From Bacillota bacterium (GTDB lineage: Bacteria; Bacillota; Clostridia; Oscillospirales; Ruminococcaceae), in NCBI GenBank assembly GCA_023433405.1, contig JAEZCT010000059.1, forward strand, positions 1 through 54,362: a stretch of 54,362 nucleotides of DNA, read 5' to 3'. Positions 7,495 through 15,620 of the stretch are shown one piece after another. A program made the translations under genes and the position numbers. The notes beneath the pieces were generated by a model, which did not search any database, was not told the DNA's origin, and was given only the letters and a program-made list of their open reading frames with translations. How positions within the stretch are numbered: the first letter of the stretch is position 1; each line of letters starts with the position of its first letter.

Positions 7495-10400
7495 ATGAAA
7501 AAAACCTTAAGGATTGGTGTAATATCCCTTGTTGCAGTGGTGTTCTGTACTATAATTTTAGCAATACCTCTTTCGAGTGCGGAAACAGTAGGGAACAGCT
7601 GGATAAGATTTAATCGTGACGGAGTTTCTACAAACCAGATTACACTGGTGCAGGGCCGCGGCGAGCCGATGGTATTGCGGCACCCCTCCGACCGGGTTTT
7701 AAACCGCTTGCGGGTCAGTAAAGAGGATGGCTCTGAAATTCCGGTGTCGTCTCCCGACTGGCCCTTTGAGATTAATGAATCGAATCATACGCTTAATGCG
7801 CTGATAAAGCCCGGCGATGCTTTTGACGACCGCAGTTATACCATTATCGGCGACTATTATACCATGCGAGCAGTAGGAAACGGCGCGTTGGATTACCAGT
7901 ACGTCAATGAGGATGGCACCCCTGTTTATGATGGCGGTTCACTCAAGCGAACGACAATCGGCGTAACGGTAACCAGTGACGCGAATGCAAACGGCGCGAC
8001 CAACCTGATTAAGGAAGACAGCAGAGCAACCATAGAGGTGACGGGTGTTTCTGTTTCTCCCGCGTCAGGAGGGCTCGGCTATCCCAACTTCGCTTTCAAG
8101 GCGGGCGCGACACGAACAGGCGAGTTCCTAAACTTTGATGATGTGTACATTGGCGGAGTTGAGTTAGACGCTACAGGAAGGTTTGTTTATTATCTTAACT
8201 TCTTAAAGGGAAGCAACGTTCTTATTATTAAGGTTGTTTCTGGCTTTGAGTTTACCAAGGGCAGCAGTCTTTCCATCAACTTTGTTACAGATAAATCGGA
8301 TCCGGTTACGGTAAAGGTAAAATCCTCGAGGCAGCTTGTTAAAGAGGTTAAGGATGCTTTAGAAAAGCCGGAGCAGCGCGACCCATACATAACCTTTGCC
8401 AATTACAATGAAATTGACTATATCACAACGGATTTCAGACTTTATCACACGGTAAAGGTTTATGGTGTAGAGGTTACTCTGGATTGGGATTGGATTGACC
8501 AGAATCCGGCTACCCCGATTTGTGTGGTTCCGGTTGATGTATTTAGTCAAAACTATTTGACCGCGAAGGTAACGCGATTGTCGGGGGATGTTACCGGCAA
8601 GCTTAAGGCGGATATCAGCTATCAGCCCAAAGGCTCCACCGAAACCCCGCCAGCTCCTGTAACTACGACACTTGCGGCAACCATCAAAGGGCTGGGAACA
8701 CAGCCCTCTACGGTGTATGTCCCCAATGTGGTGCATACCGACCCCGCGCCGGTTGAAACGGAGCCTTCGACGGAAGATCCCTCGACCATAACATCAACGA
8801 TTACGATGGATTTAAATGACGGAAGCGTCACCAGAAAATCCACAGGTTCTCAAAACCCGCTCTGGCTGCGGCTGCAATACGGCTTTGGAGGCGGCCGCGC
8901 GGAATACGCTGTTGTGACCGTAGCAAAAAGCAATATGCTTGCGGTTTATCACACCGGCCGCACAATGGGCAGCTTTCAAGACCAGTACCGATGGGGGGAT
9001 AAGCTTCTCAATACAGATTATACTACGGAGGGGATTAAGGACTTAAAGATTATTCCCCTTGCCGAGGGTACCACCTCCATTAACGTTAAATATTACGCAA
9101 CCCCTCAAAGCGGCGACGTTCTGATGGATGAGCGCAACTATAATATCAAAGTGGTAGACACATCCCCAAGCACCGATTCCACCCTAAAAAGCCTCGTAAT
9201 GATTGAGGTGGACGCGGACAATAAGTCGGAAACCAATGAAACACTGGTCTTTAGCCCGGCAAAAACCGATTATACCGTTTCAGTGGGCAACTGGGTTCAC
9301 GCCATCAAGTTCCGGGCGACCAAAAACGATACAAAGGCAAGCTCGGATATTTATGTCGTACTCAACGATGTTACGCAGGCCGATTCCATGCGAAGTACGG
9401 TGACCAGTGCCGCTTACCCGATTAACACTGAGGAAGATAATATTTATATATTTGAACTGATTGTCACGGCGGAGGACACGAGTACAACCACCTACCGCAT
9501 TTATGTGGAGCGCCTTGATAAAAGTGACGACACCAGTTTAAAGAGCCTGAGCATTAAGGATGATAAAGGGGTAAGCTACCCCTACTACCAACTTGCAAAC
9601 CCGCAAAACAAAAACTTTGACGGCAGGGTACATGAGTACGGCATTGAGCTGCCATACAATGTGAAGCGAGTTGTGGTGGACGCGCAAAAGAACCACACAA
9701 AGGCAGTGGTAGTAATAGACCCCGAACCCCAGCCGACAATAAACCCCTTTGACCCGAACCGATATGTTAATTTTGAGGAGCAGGTGCTGGTGCCGCCGCC
9801 TATCACCATCACCATTACCGCTGAGGATGGCTCGGTTGGGCAGGGATATGTGCTCAGGGTAAGGCGCTTGCCGCCGTCAAACGACGCAACGCTGGAATCG
9901 TTGGTTGTAAAAGACCATACCACGAAGGAGATTAACCTTAACTTCGATAAATATATCGAAAACTACGAAACGGTTCAGGTGGATAACTCCGTAAGGTTTG
10001 TGACTATCTATCCCGTCCCCTTAAGCAAATACGCCACCGTGACCCTAAATGAAGAAACAGAGCTGATTGACCCCGTTCGAGGAAAGGTAATAAACCTTGC
10101 GGTAAACACAACAGTAACCATAAAGGTTCATGTAACGGCGGAAGACGGGCTAACCCAGAAAACCTACACGCTTTCACTCTTGCGGTTGCCCCCCAGCAGT
10201 GACGCGACCCTTGCTAACCTTACGGTGGGGGCGCTAAAGCTTTCGCCGATATTCTCGCCGCTGCAAATAGATTATACCGCAATCGCCAATGAAACAACCA
10301 CCTCTGTGACGGTTACTGCCACCGCAAGCCAGCGGGGAGCAACGATCAAGGTCAATTCCATACCCGTATTAAGCGGTTCTGCCAGTGCGGCGATCCCGTT

Positions 10401-11409
10401 AAATGACGAGACGACGGTAACGGTAGTGGTTACCGCAGAAAACGGTACCACCACAAAAACCTACACGGTCATCATTACCAACGACGACCTGCGGGTAAAG
10501 GGTACCAACGCAGACCTTGAAAGCCTAAAGGTAAACGAAGGGGATATGTCGCCGGGCTTTAAAAGCTCTATAACCACCTACAACGTTCCCGTAGACGGGG
10601 ACGTGGAATTCATCGATATCTTTCCCATACCCGCCGACGAGCGCGCAACGGTTGCCATTAAATCCGGCTCCAAGTACATTGGCGACAGCGACGGTAATTT
10701 CTCTGAAGCGCTTAAGAATGGCAACAACAAATTTACAATTGAGGTAACGGCGGACGACGGAAAGACCAAGAAAGCCTATACGCTGACGGTCAACCGCTCC
10801 ACCGGCGGCTCCGCGGGCTCCATCAATCCCATCAGTACCGATCAAATCGACTTTAGAAAATCAAAAACCATCTATGTGGATATTACAAAGTACACGGTTA
10901 TCTCCTCCAAGATATTTACCGAGCTTGCCAAATATCCCGACACGGTAATTATCTTCCAGGGCAATGATTACTCAATCTCCTTTAAAGGCTCGGACATCAG
11001 CAAGATTATTCCTTTCGCCCAGGCCTATAACCTTTCCATGAGCTTCACCTCCCCCAACGAGACAACGATACGGGGGATGGTAGGGGTACAGGACGTGGAT
11101 GCCGCCATGATATTCCTCTACTTTAAGCATCATGGTGTGCTGCCCGCGCCGGGAACCCTTACAGTGGATTTGGGTACAAAGTATAAAAACCAAACCCTGT
11201 ACCTGCATTATTATAATCCTGCTATGAAGCGCATTGAGTATTATGGGACGGTCAAGGCCAACAACAGAGGCACAGTCGCCTTTAAGGTGGACCATTTCTC
11301 CGATTACATCCTCACCTTCAAACGCCTGAGTAATTCTGTGGATAAATCCTCGGAGGTAAACATCGGGGTGAGCGACGCGGACAAGATTAACCCTGATACC
11401 GGGCGATAA
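7495..11409 (+). CDS. Large secreted protein with cadherin-like beta-sandwich repeats and C-terminal NPDTG motif
   Basis: 1304-residue exported protein. It starts at ATG 7495 (GGAGG 8 nt upstream) with a signal peptide of about 30 residues, then a beta-rich N-terminal half of unknown family (31-560). About five cadherin-like beta-sandwich domains (PF12733 type) follow at about 561-680, 680-790, 798-900, 903-1000 and 1005-1100. Each begins with a (D/N)xxLxxL motif and ends with a T(A/V)E(D/N)GxxxxxYxL strand. A C-terminal domain (about 1110-1290) ends SDYILTF. The last six residues are NPDTGR, resembling a class B sortase signal but with no hydrophobic segment or basic tail behind it. The sortase gene starts 20 nt later. 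A likely role is an envelope or surface protein. Confidence 0.8.
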   Translation: MKKTLRIGVISLVAVVFCTIILAIPLSSAETVGNSWIRFNRDGVSTNQITLVQGRGEPMVLRHPSDRVLNRLRVSKEDGSEIPVSSPDWPFEINESNHTLNALIKPGDAFDDRSYTIIGDYYTMRAVGNGALDYQYVNEDGTPVYDGGSLKRTTIGVTVTSDANANGATNLIKEDSRATIEVTGVSVSPASGGLGYPNFAFKAGATRTGEFLNFDDVYIGGVELDATGRFVYYLNFLKGSNVLIIKVVSGFEFTKGSSLSINFVTDKSDPVTVKVKSSRQLVKEVKDALEKPEQRDPYITFANYNEIDYITTDFRLYHTVKVYGVEVTLDWDWIDQNPATPICVVPVDVFSQNYLTAKVTRLSGDVTGKLKADISYQPKGSTETPPAPVTTTLAATIKGLGTQPSTVYVPNVVHTDPAPVETEPSTEDPSTITSTITMDLNDGSVTRKSTGSQNPLWLRLQYGFGGGRAEYAVVTVAKSNMLAVYHTGRTMGSFQDQYRWGDKLLNTDYTTEGIKDLKIIPLAEGTTSINVKYYATPQSGDVLMDERNYNIKVVDTSPSTDSTLKSLVMIEVDADNKSETNETLVFSPAKTDYTVSVGNWVHAIKFRATKNDTKASSDIYVVLNDVTQADSMRSTVTSAAYPINTEEDNIYIFELIVTAEDTSTTTYRIYVERLDKSDDTSLKSLSIKDDKGVSYPYYQLANPQNKNFDGRVHEYGIELPYNVKRVVVDAQKNHTKAVVVIDPEPQPTINPFDPNRYVNFEEQVLVPPPITITITAEDGSVGQGYVLRVRRLPPSNDATLESLVVKDHTTKEINLNFDKYIENYETVQVDNSVRFVTIYPVPLSKYATVTLNEETELIDPVRGKVINLAVNTTVTIKVHVTAEDGLTQKTYTLSLLRLPPSSDATLANLTVGALKLSPIFSPLQIDYTAIANETTTSVTVTATASQRGATIKVNSIPVLSGSASAAIPLNDETTVTVVVTAENGTTTKTYTVIITNDDLRVKGTNADLESLKVNEGDMSPGFKSSITTYNVPVDGDVEFIDIFPIPADERATVAIKSGSKYIGDSDGNFSEALKNGNNKFTIEVTADDGKTKKAYTLTVNRSTGGSAGSINPISTDQIDFRKSKTIYVDITKYTVISSKIFTELAKYPDTVIIFQGNDYSISFKGSDISKIIPFAQAYNLSMSFTSPNETTIRGMVGVQDVDAAMIFLYFKHHGVLPAPGTLTVDLGTKYKNQTLYLHYYNPAMKRIEYYGTVKANNRGTVAFKVDHFSDYILTFKRLSNSVDKSSEVNIGVSDADKINPDTGR

Positions 11410-11429
11410 ACCGAAAGGAGGGCGCAACC

Positions 11430-12248
11430 TTGCTTGTTCGTACCAAATACATATTTCTTGCCACGGGAATGCTTGCCGCGCTGCTGCTTTGCTCCTGTTC
11501 GATGTTCTATAAGACCACAGTCAAATCCCCTGCCTCCTCAAGCTCCTCCGAGTCGCCGCTTCTGGTAAGCGCACCCGCTGAGAATGCGCTTGGGCAAAGC
11601 TTTCTTTCCCAGGTGAAAAAGGCGAAGGAGTCAAACCGGGATACTGTGGGCTGGCTGTATGTTCCGGGCACGGAAATTAACAACAGCGTGCTGCAAGCCT
11701 TTGATAACAGCTATTATATCCGGCGTGATGAAAATCGAAAGGACAGTATCTACGGCTGCTATTTTGCCGATTATGAAAACGCGCTGGATCATTCAGCAGA
11801 GTTCTCGCGCAACACCATTATTTACGGTCACAGTGATTTAAAGGACAACCCGGACGGCAAGCGTTTTTCTCAGCTGTTCCGGTTCATCGGCGAGGCGTTT
11901 GCAAAGGAAACGCCGCATATCTATTTTTCCACGCCGGAGGAAGACCTGGCGTTTCGCGTGTTCGCCGTGTTTTATGCCGAGACCTCCTTTCAGTACATCC
12001 TGGCCGACCCGGATGACGCTACGTTTATGAACATCGTCGCCAAAGCGCGGGATGGTTCGATTTATGAATACGATGTGGATGTCACGAAGGACGATAAGAT
12101 TTTGACGCTTTCCACCTGTTCGGTAAAGCACGGCGACGACAGTACACACCGCCTAGTGGTGATGGCACGGCTTTTACGCGAGGGGGAGAGCTATGAGGAT
12201 AACCTGAAGGCACCCGCTGTGCGAAACGTGTCGTCTCCGGTTCAATAG
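11430..12248 (+). CDS. srtB: Class B sortase
   Basis: Membrane-associated cysteine transpeptidase (272 aa) that cleaves a sorting motif and joins the protein to the cell wall. The catalytic triad is visible: His134 in IIYGHS, Cys230 in LTLSTCS and Arg241 in HRLVVMARL. The spacing and the TLSTC motif fit class B. The N-terminus is hydrophobic and ends in CSC (Cys23), so it may be a lipoprotein rather than a simple membrane anchor. The TTG start is supported by AGGAGGG 7 nt upstream. It lies 20 nt behind the cadherin-like protein, its likely substrate, and a terminator follows. Confidence 0.88.
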   Translation: MLVRTKYIFLATGMLAALLLCSCSMFYKTTVKSPASSSSSESPLLVSAPAENALGQSFLSQVKKAKESNRDTVGWLYVPGTEINNSVLQAFDNSYYIRRDENRKDSIYGCYFADYENALDHSAEFSRNTIIYGHSDLKDNPDGKRFSQLFRFIGEAFAKETPHIYFSTPEEDLAFRVFAVFYAETSFQYILADPDDATFMNIVAKARDGSIYEYDVDVTKDDKILTLSTCSVKHGDDSTHRLVVMARLLREGESYEDNLKAPAVRNVSSPVQ

Positions 12249-12298
12249 AACCATGAAGATGAAAACGGCACAAGGGAATGCATAAAGAGCTTATAAGA

Positions 12299-12336
12299 AA
12301 CCGCACACCGGGATTTTTCGCCGATGTGCGGTTTTT
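12299..12336 (+). terminator. Intrinsic terminator after the sortase gene
   Basis: Stem AACCGCACA (12299-12307) pairs with TGTGCGGTT (12325-12333), with extra pairing of CGG/CCG in the loop, and runs into a T5 tract. It ends the surface-protein/sortase transcript. Confidence 0.8.
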
Positions 12337-12606
12337 CATTCTTAAATTTTTTTAAAGGGATGTTTATATTCTATTAGTCCGAAATTCGTATTTCTAGCAT
12401 ATTGCGCATAAAGTAAAATTATGGTATACTCTTGGCGGCTTGTTCTCCCATTCTTGCATATGCAATGACTACCCACCGGTTTTGTCCGTTCACCAACCCG
12501 CAAGGTACTTCAAAAATGCAAGGCTGAAACGAATCCTGTTTTAAGGTAAAATTAGCATATGACTCTCGGCAAAAAACTACCAAAATCTTCATATATCGAT
12601 TCGGCA
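12337..12606. other. Intergenic region without recognised gene
   Basis: About 270 AT-rich nucleotides between the sortase terminator and the promoter of the LiaF-like gene. One short minus-strand frame exists but lacks a ribosome site or recognisable residues. I see no RNA gene. Confidence 0.5.
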
Positions 12607-12636
12607 TTTACAATCGGCGGGGTGTTGGGTTATAAT
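12607..12636 (+). promoter_or_regulatory. Sigma-A promoter of the LiaF-like gene
   Basis: TTTACA (12607-12612), an 18-nt spacer and a perfect TATAAT (12631-12636), 68 nt upstream of the ATG. Confidence 0.6.
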
Positions 12637-12703
12637 AGTCGGTAATAGCGCATCATTTTACCGGTATGGTGGTTTGGAATGCGGATGAAAGGCGGAAATT
12701 ATA

Positions 12704-13408
12704 ATGAGATCAACAATTTCACGGGTTTTCTTTGGGCTATTGGTTATCCTTCTTGGTGTAGGTTTTTTAGGCAACGCATTTGATTGGTGGGACTTAGTGG
12801 GATTTTCCGGCTGGTGGACGCTGTTACTAATTGTTCCCGCTGTGTTTTTAATTACCACCCACGGCGTGCGGTTTTGGAATGTTTTGCTGCTTTGCGTCGG
12901 CGTGCTTTTGCTGCTAAAGGAGCAGCGCGTCATCACTCAGGCAATGATTTGGCCGTTAATCGTATCTGGGCTGATTATTCTGCTGGGGGTTCGCATCGTA
13001 TTCGGCAATGCGTTCCACACAGTAAAACCTTCGCAAGGGTTTTCCGCAACACCTCCGCTGCCGGTAGGGCAGCCGGACTATTCCACCACGCCGGAGTACA
13101 ACATTGTTTTTAGCAGTGTTAAGGTAAAGAATATGTGTCCTAACCTCCAGTCGGCAAAGGTATCCTCTGTGTTTGGTTATATTGAGCTTGACCTGACGGA
13201 AATTGGTGTCACGGACGATATTATCATCGAATCAAGTGCTGTGTTTGGCAGTGTGCGCATCTATGCGCCCCGTAGCTATCGCATTAAGGTGGAGAATTCG
13301 TCGGTATTTGGCGGGTGCGATAATCGCGCGCCATCTCTCACCGACCTGGATCTGCCGCTGGTAACCATCAAGGCCAGTACCGCCTTTGGCGGCACCGAGA
13401 TTCTGTAG
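12704..13408 (+). CDS. LiaF-like membrane protein
   Basis: 234-residue protein with three to four closely spaced hydrophobic segments in the first 105 residues, then a cytosolic beta-helix-like C-terminal domain. That domain repeats short strands such as VSSVFGYIELDL, SAVFGSVRIYAP and SSVFGGCDN, as in the LiaF/YvqF family (DUF5668-like membrane part plus LiaF C-terminal domain). In Bacillus, LiaF inhibits the LiaRS envelope-stress two-component system. No liaR or liaS gene is adjacent here, so its partner is unknown. AAAGG precedes the ATG by about 11 nt. Confidence 0.75.
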   Translation: MRSTISRVFFGLLVILLGVGFLGNAFDWWDLVGFSGWWTLLLIVPAVFLITTHGVRFWNVLLLCVGVLLLLKEQRVITQAMIWPLIVSGLIILLGVRIVFGNAFHTVKPSQGFSATPPLPVGQPDYSTTPEYNIVFSSVKVKNMCPNLQSAKVSSVFGYIELDLTEIGVTDDIIIESSAVFGSVRIYAPRSYRIKVENSSVFGGCDNRAPSLTDLDLPLVTIKASTAFGGTEIL

Positions 13409-13487
13409 CGCACTGCTTGCGCGAACCTACTTAAGCTTTTTTTCTTCGGGCATAAGCGTGTCTTTTAGTCTTAGCGAAAGATTTTAC

Positions 13488-13511
13488 CCATCGGTTCTAT
13501 CGATGGATTTT
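13488..13511 (+). terminator. Weak hairpin before the topoisomerase genes
   Basis: A 6-bp CCATCG/CGATGG stem with a 7-nt loop runs into ATTTTTA. It could be a weak terminator for the LiaF-like gene or an attenuator in the topoisomerase leader. Confidence 0.35.
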
Positions 13512-13542
13512 TAGCGGGTCTCTGGGAGGATAGGGTAACCAA

Positions 13543-15525
13543 ATGTCAAAAAAAACACAAACCTACGACAACGACAGTATATCGTCGCTCAAAGGCGCCG
13601 ACCGTGTGCGCAAGCGCCCGTCGGTCATCTTTGGCTCCGACGGTCTGGAGGGCTGTCAGCACTCATTTTTTGAGATTCTGTCAAACTCCATCGACGAGGC
13701 GCGTGAGGGCTTTGGAGACCGTATCATCGTTACGAGGTACATGGACGGATCGCTGGAGGTAGAGGATTTCGGTCGCGGCATTCCTGTGGACTACAACGCG
13801 CGGGAGGAACGCTACAACTGGGAGCTTGTTTTCTGCGAGCTGTATGCGGGCGGCAAGTACAACACAAACTCCGGCGAAAGCTATGAGTATTCGCTGGGCC
13901 TAAACGGTCTTGGGCTGTGCGCGACACAGTACGCCGCCGAGTATATGGATGTTGAAATATATCGCGACGGAGCGAAATACTCCCTGCGTTTTGAGCACGG
14001 CGAAAATGTGGGCGCGCTTAAAAAGGAGGATTCCTCCCGTAAAAAAACAGGCTCGCGTATTAAATGGCGGCCCGACCTTGCTGTGTTTACCGATAACAGC
14101 ATTCCCAAGGAGTATTTCGAGGAAACCATTAAGCGGCAGGCCGTGGTAAACGCGGGACTGTTGTTTGTGTTCCGCTATGAGGAAAGAGGCGGTTTCACCG
14201 CCTCGGAATACCGGTACGAAAACGGGATTACCGATTATGTGAATGAGCTTGCGGGGGAGCAAACCCTCACCCCCGTGCAGTTTTGGCAAAGCGAGCGCCG
14301 GGGACGCGACCGGGAGGACAAGCCGGAATACAAGGTAAAGCTTTCGGTTTCCCTGTGCTTTTCCAACCGCGTCAAAATTACCGAGTATTATCACAACTCA
14401 AGCCATTTGGAATACGGCGGCTCGCCGGAGAAGGCGGTACGCTATGCCTTTGTATCGCAAATTGACGCATACCTAAAGCAAACAAGCAAATACCTTAAAA
14501 ATGAGAGCAAGATCACCTTTGCCGATGTGGATGACTGCCTTGTGCTGGTTTCCAGCTCCTTTTCCACTATCACCTCCTACGAAAACCAGACCAAGAAGGC
14601 GATTACCAACAAGTTCATCTACGAGGCGATGTCGGACTTTTTAAAGCATCAGCTCGAGGTTTACTTTATTGAAAACCCCGACGACGCCCAAAGAGTTGCC
14701 GAGCAGGTGCTCATTAACAAGCGCAGCCGCGAGAATGCCGAGAAAACCAGGCTCAACCTCAAAAAGAAGCTCGCCGGTACGCTTGACATCTCAAACCGCG
14801 TGCAAAAGTTTGTGGATTGCCGCACACGCGACACCGGCCGCCGTGAAATCTACATCGTGGAGGGAGACTCCGCGCTGGGCGCGTGCAAGCTTGCCCGCGA
14901 CTCCGAGTTTCAGGCAATCATCCCCGTGCGGGGCAAAATACTCAACTGCCTGAAGGCGGAGTATGATAAGATTTTCAAAAACGATATCATAACCGATATT
15001 ATTAAGGTGCTGGGCTGCGGGGTAGAGGTAAATTCCAAGGCAAACAAGGAGCTGTCCTCCTTTGATTTGGACGGTCTGCGCTGGAACAAGGTGGTCATCT
15101 GCACCGACGCCGACGTGGACGGCTTTCAGATACGCACCCTAATCCTCACCATGCTCTACCGCTTGACCCCCACGCTGATTGAAAAGGGCTTTGTATATAT
15201 CGCAGAGTCTCCCTTGTTCGAGATTACCGCCAAGGATAAGACCTACTTCGCGTACACCGAGCGTGAAAAGCTAAAGATAATCGAGCGGCTGAAGGATAAG
15301 AAGTATACCCTCCAGCGCTCCAAGGGCTTAGGGGAAAACGAACCGGATATGATGTGGCTGACCACCATGAACCCCGAAACACGCAGACTCATTAAGGTCA
15401 CCCCAGATACCGTACAAAAGACCACCGAGGTGTTTGACCTTTTGCTGGGGGACAACCTGTCCGGGCGCAAGAGCTTTATCGCCGAGAACGGACATCGTTA
15501 CATCGATGCGGCGGATGTATCATGA
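13543..15525 (+). CDS. Divergent type IIA DNA topoisomerase, subunit B (GyrB/ParE-like)
   Basis: 660-residue ATPase/TOPRIM subunit of a type IIA topoisomerase. The GHKL ATPase motifs are present: EILSNSIDEA, EDFGRGIP and the glycine-rich YSLGLNGLGLCA. The transducer domain follows, then TOPRIM with EGDSA near residue 440 and DADVDG near residue 525, and the late QRSKGLGE motif. Several normally invariant positions differ: the usual GGSA after EGDSA reads LGAC, and the DN of the ATPase motif reads SN. It looks like the extra, divergent topoisomerase pair seen in many Clostridia beside housekeeping gyrase. GGGAGG lies about 13 nt before the ATG. The A subunit follows. Confidence 0.85.
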   Translation: MSKKTQTYDNDSISSLKGADRVRKRPSVIFGSDGLEGCQHSFFEILSNSIDEAREGFGDRIIVTRYMDGSLEVEDFGRGIPVDYNAREERYNWELVFCELYAGGKYNTNSGESYEYSLGLNGLGLCATQYAAEYMDVEIYRDGAKYSLRFEHGENVGALKKEDSSRKKTGSRIKWRPDLAVFTDNSIPKEYFEETIKRQAVVNAGLLFVFRYEERGGFTASEYRYENGITDYVNELAGEQTLTPVQFWQSERRGRDREDKPEYKVKLSVSLCFSNRVKITEYYHNSSHLEYGGSPEKAVRYAFVSQIDAYLKQTSKYLKNESKITFADVDDCLVLVSSSFSTITSYENQTKKAITNKFIYEAMSDFLKHQLEVYFIENPDDAQRVAEQVLINKRSRENAEKTRLNLKKKLAGTLDISNRVQKFVDCRTRDTGRREIYIVEGDSALGACKLARDSEFQAIIPVRGKILNCLKAEYDKIFKNDIITDIIKVLGCGVEVNSKANKELSSFDLDGLRWNKVVICTDADVDGFQIRTLILTMLYRLTPTLIEKGFVYIAESPLFEITAKDKTYFAYTEREKLKIIERLKDKKYTLQRSKGLGENEPDMMWLTTMNPETRRLIKVTPDTVQKTTEVFDLLLGDNLSGRKSFIAENGHRYIDAADVS

Positions 15526-15620
15526 TCATCGGATACGCCCAAAGAAAATACGGCATAGGCGCTATTGCAAAAGACTGCGTGAATGCCAGCACAAAGGAAC
15601 GGTTCTATGGCAAAGAATAA
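15522..15620 (+). CDS. Possible 32-codon ORF bridging the two topoisomerase genes
   Basis: An ATG overlapping the stop of the B subunit (ATGA) opens 32 codons that end 14 nt inside the A-subunit gene. No clear Shine-Dalgarno site precedes it and I do not recognise the peptide. It could act in translational coupling between the two subunits, or be chance. Confidence 0.2.
   Translation: MIIGYAQRKYGIGAIAKDCVNASTKERFYGKE

Noticed and set aside
12419..12607. 62-codon minus-strand frame between the sortase and LiaF-like genes
   Set aside because: No ribosome site, no recognisable residues; the region is an AT-rich promoter region.
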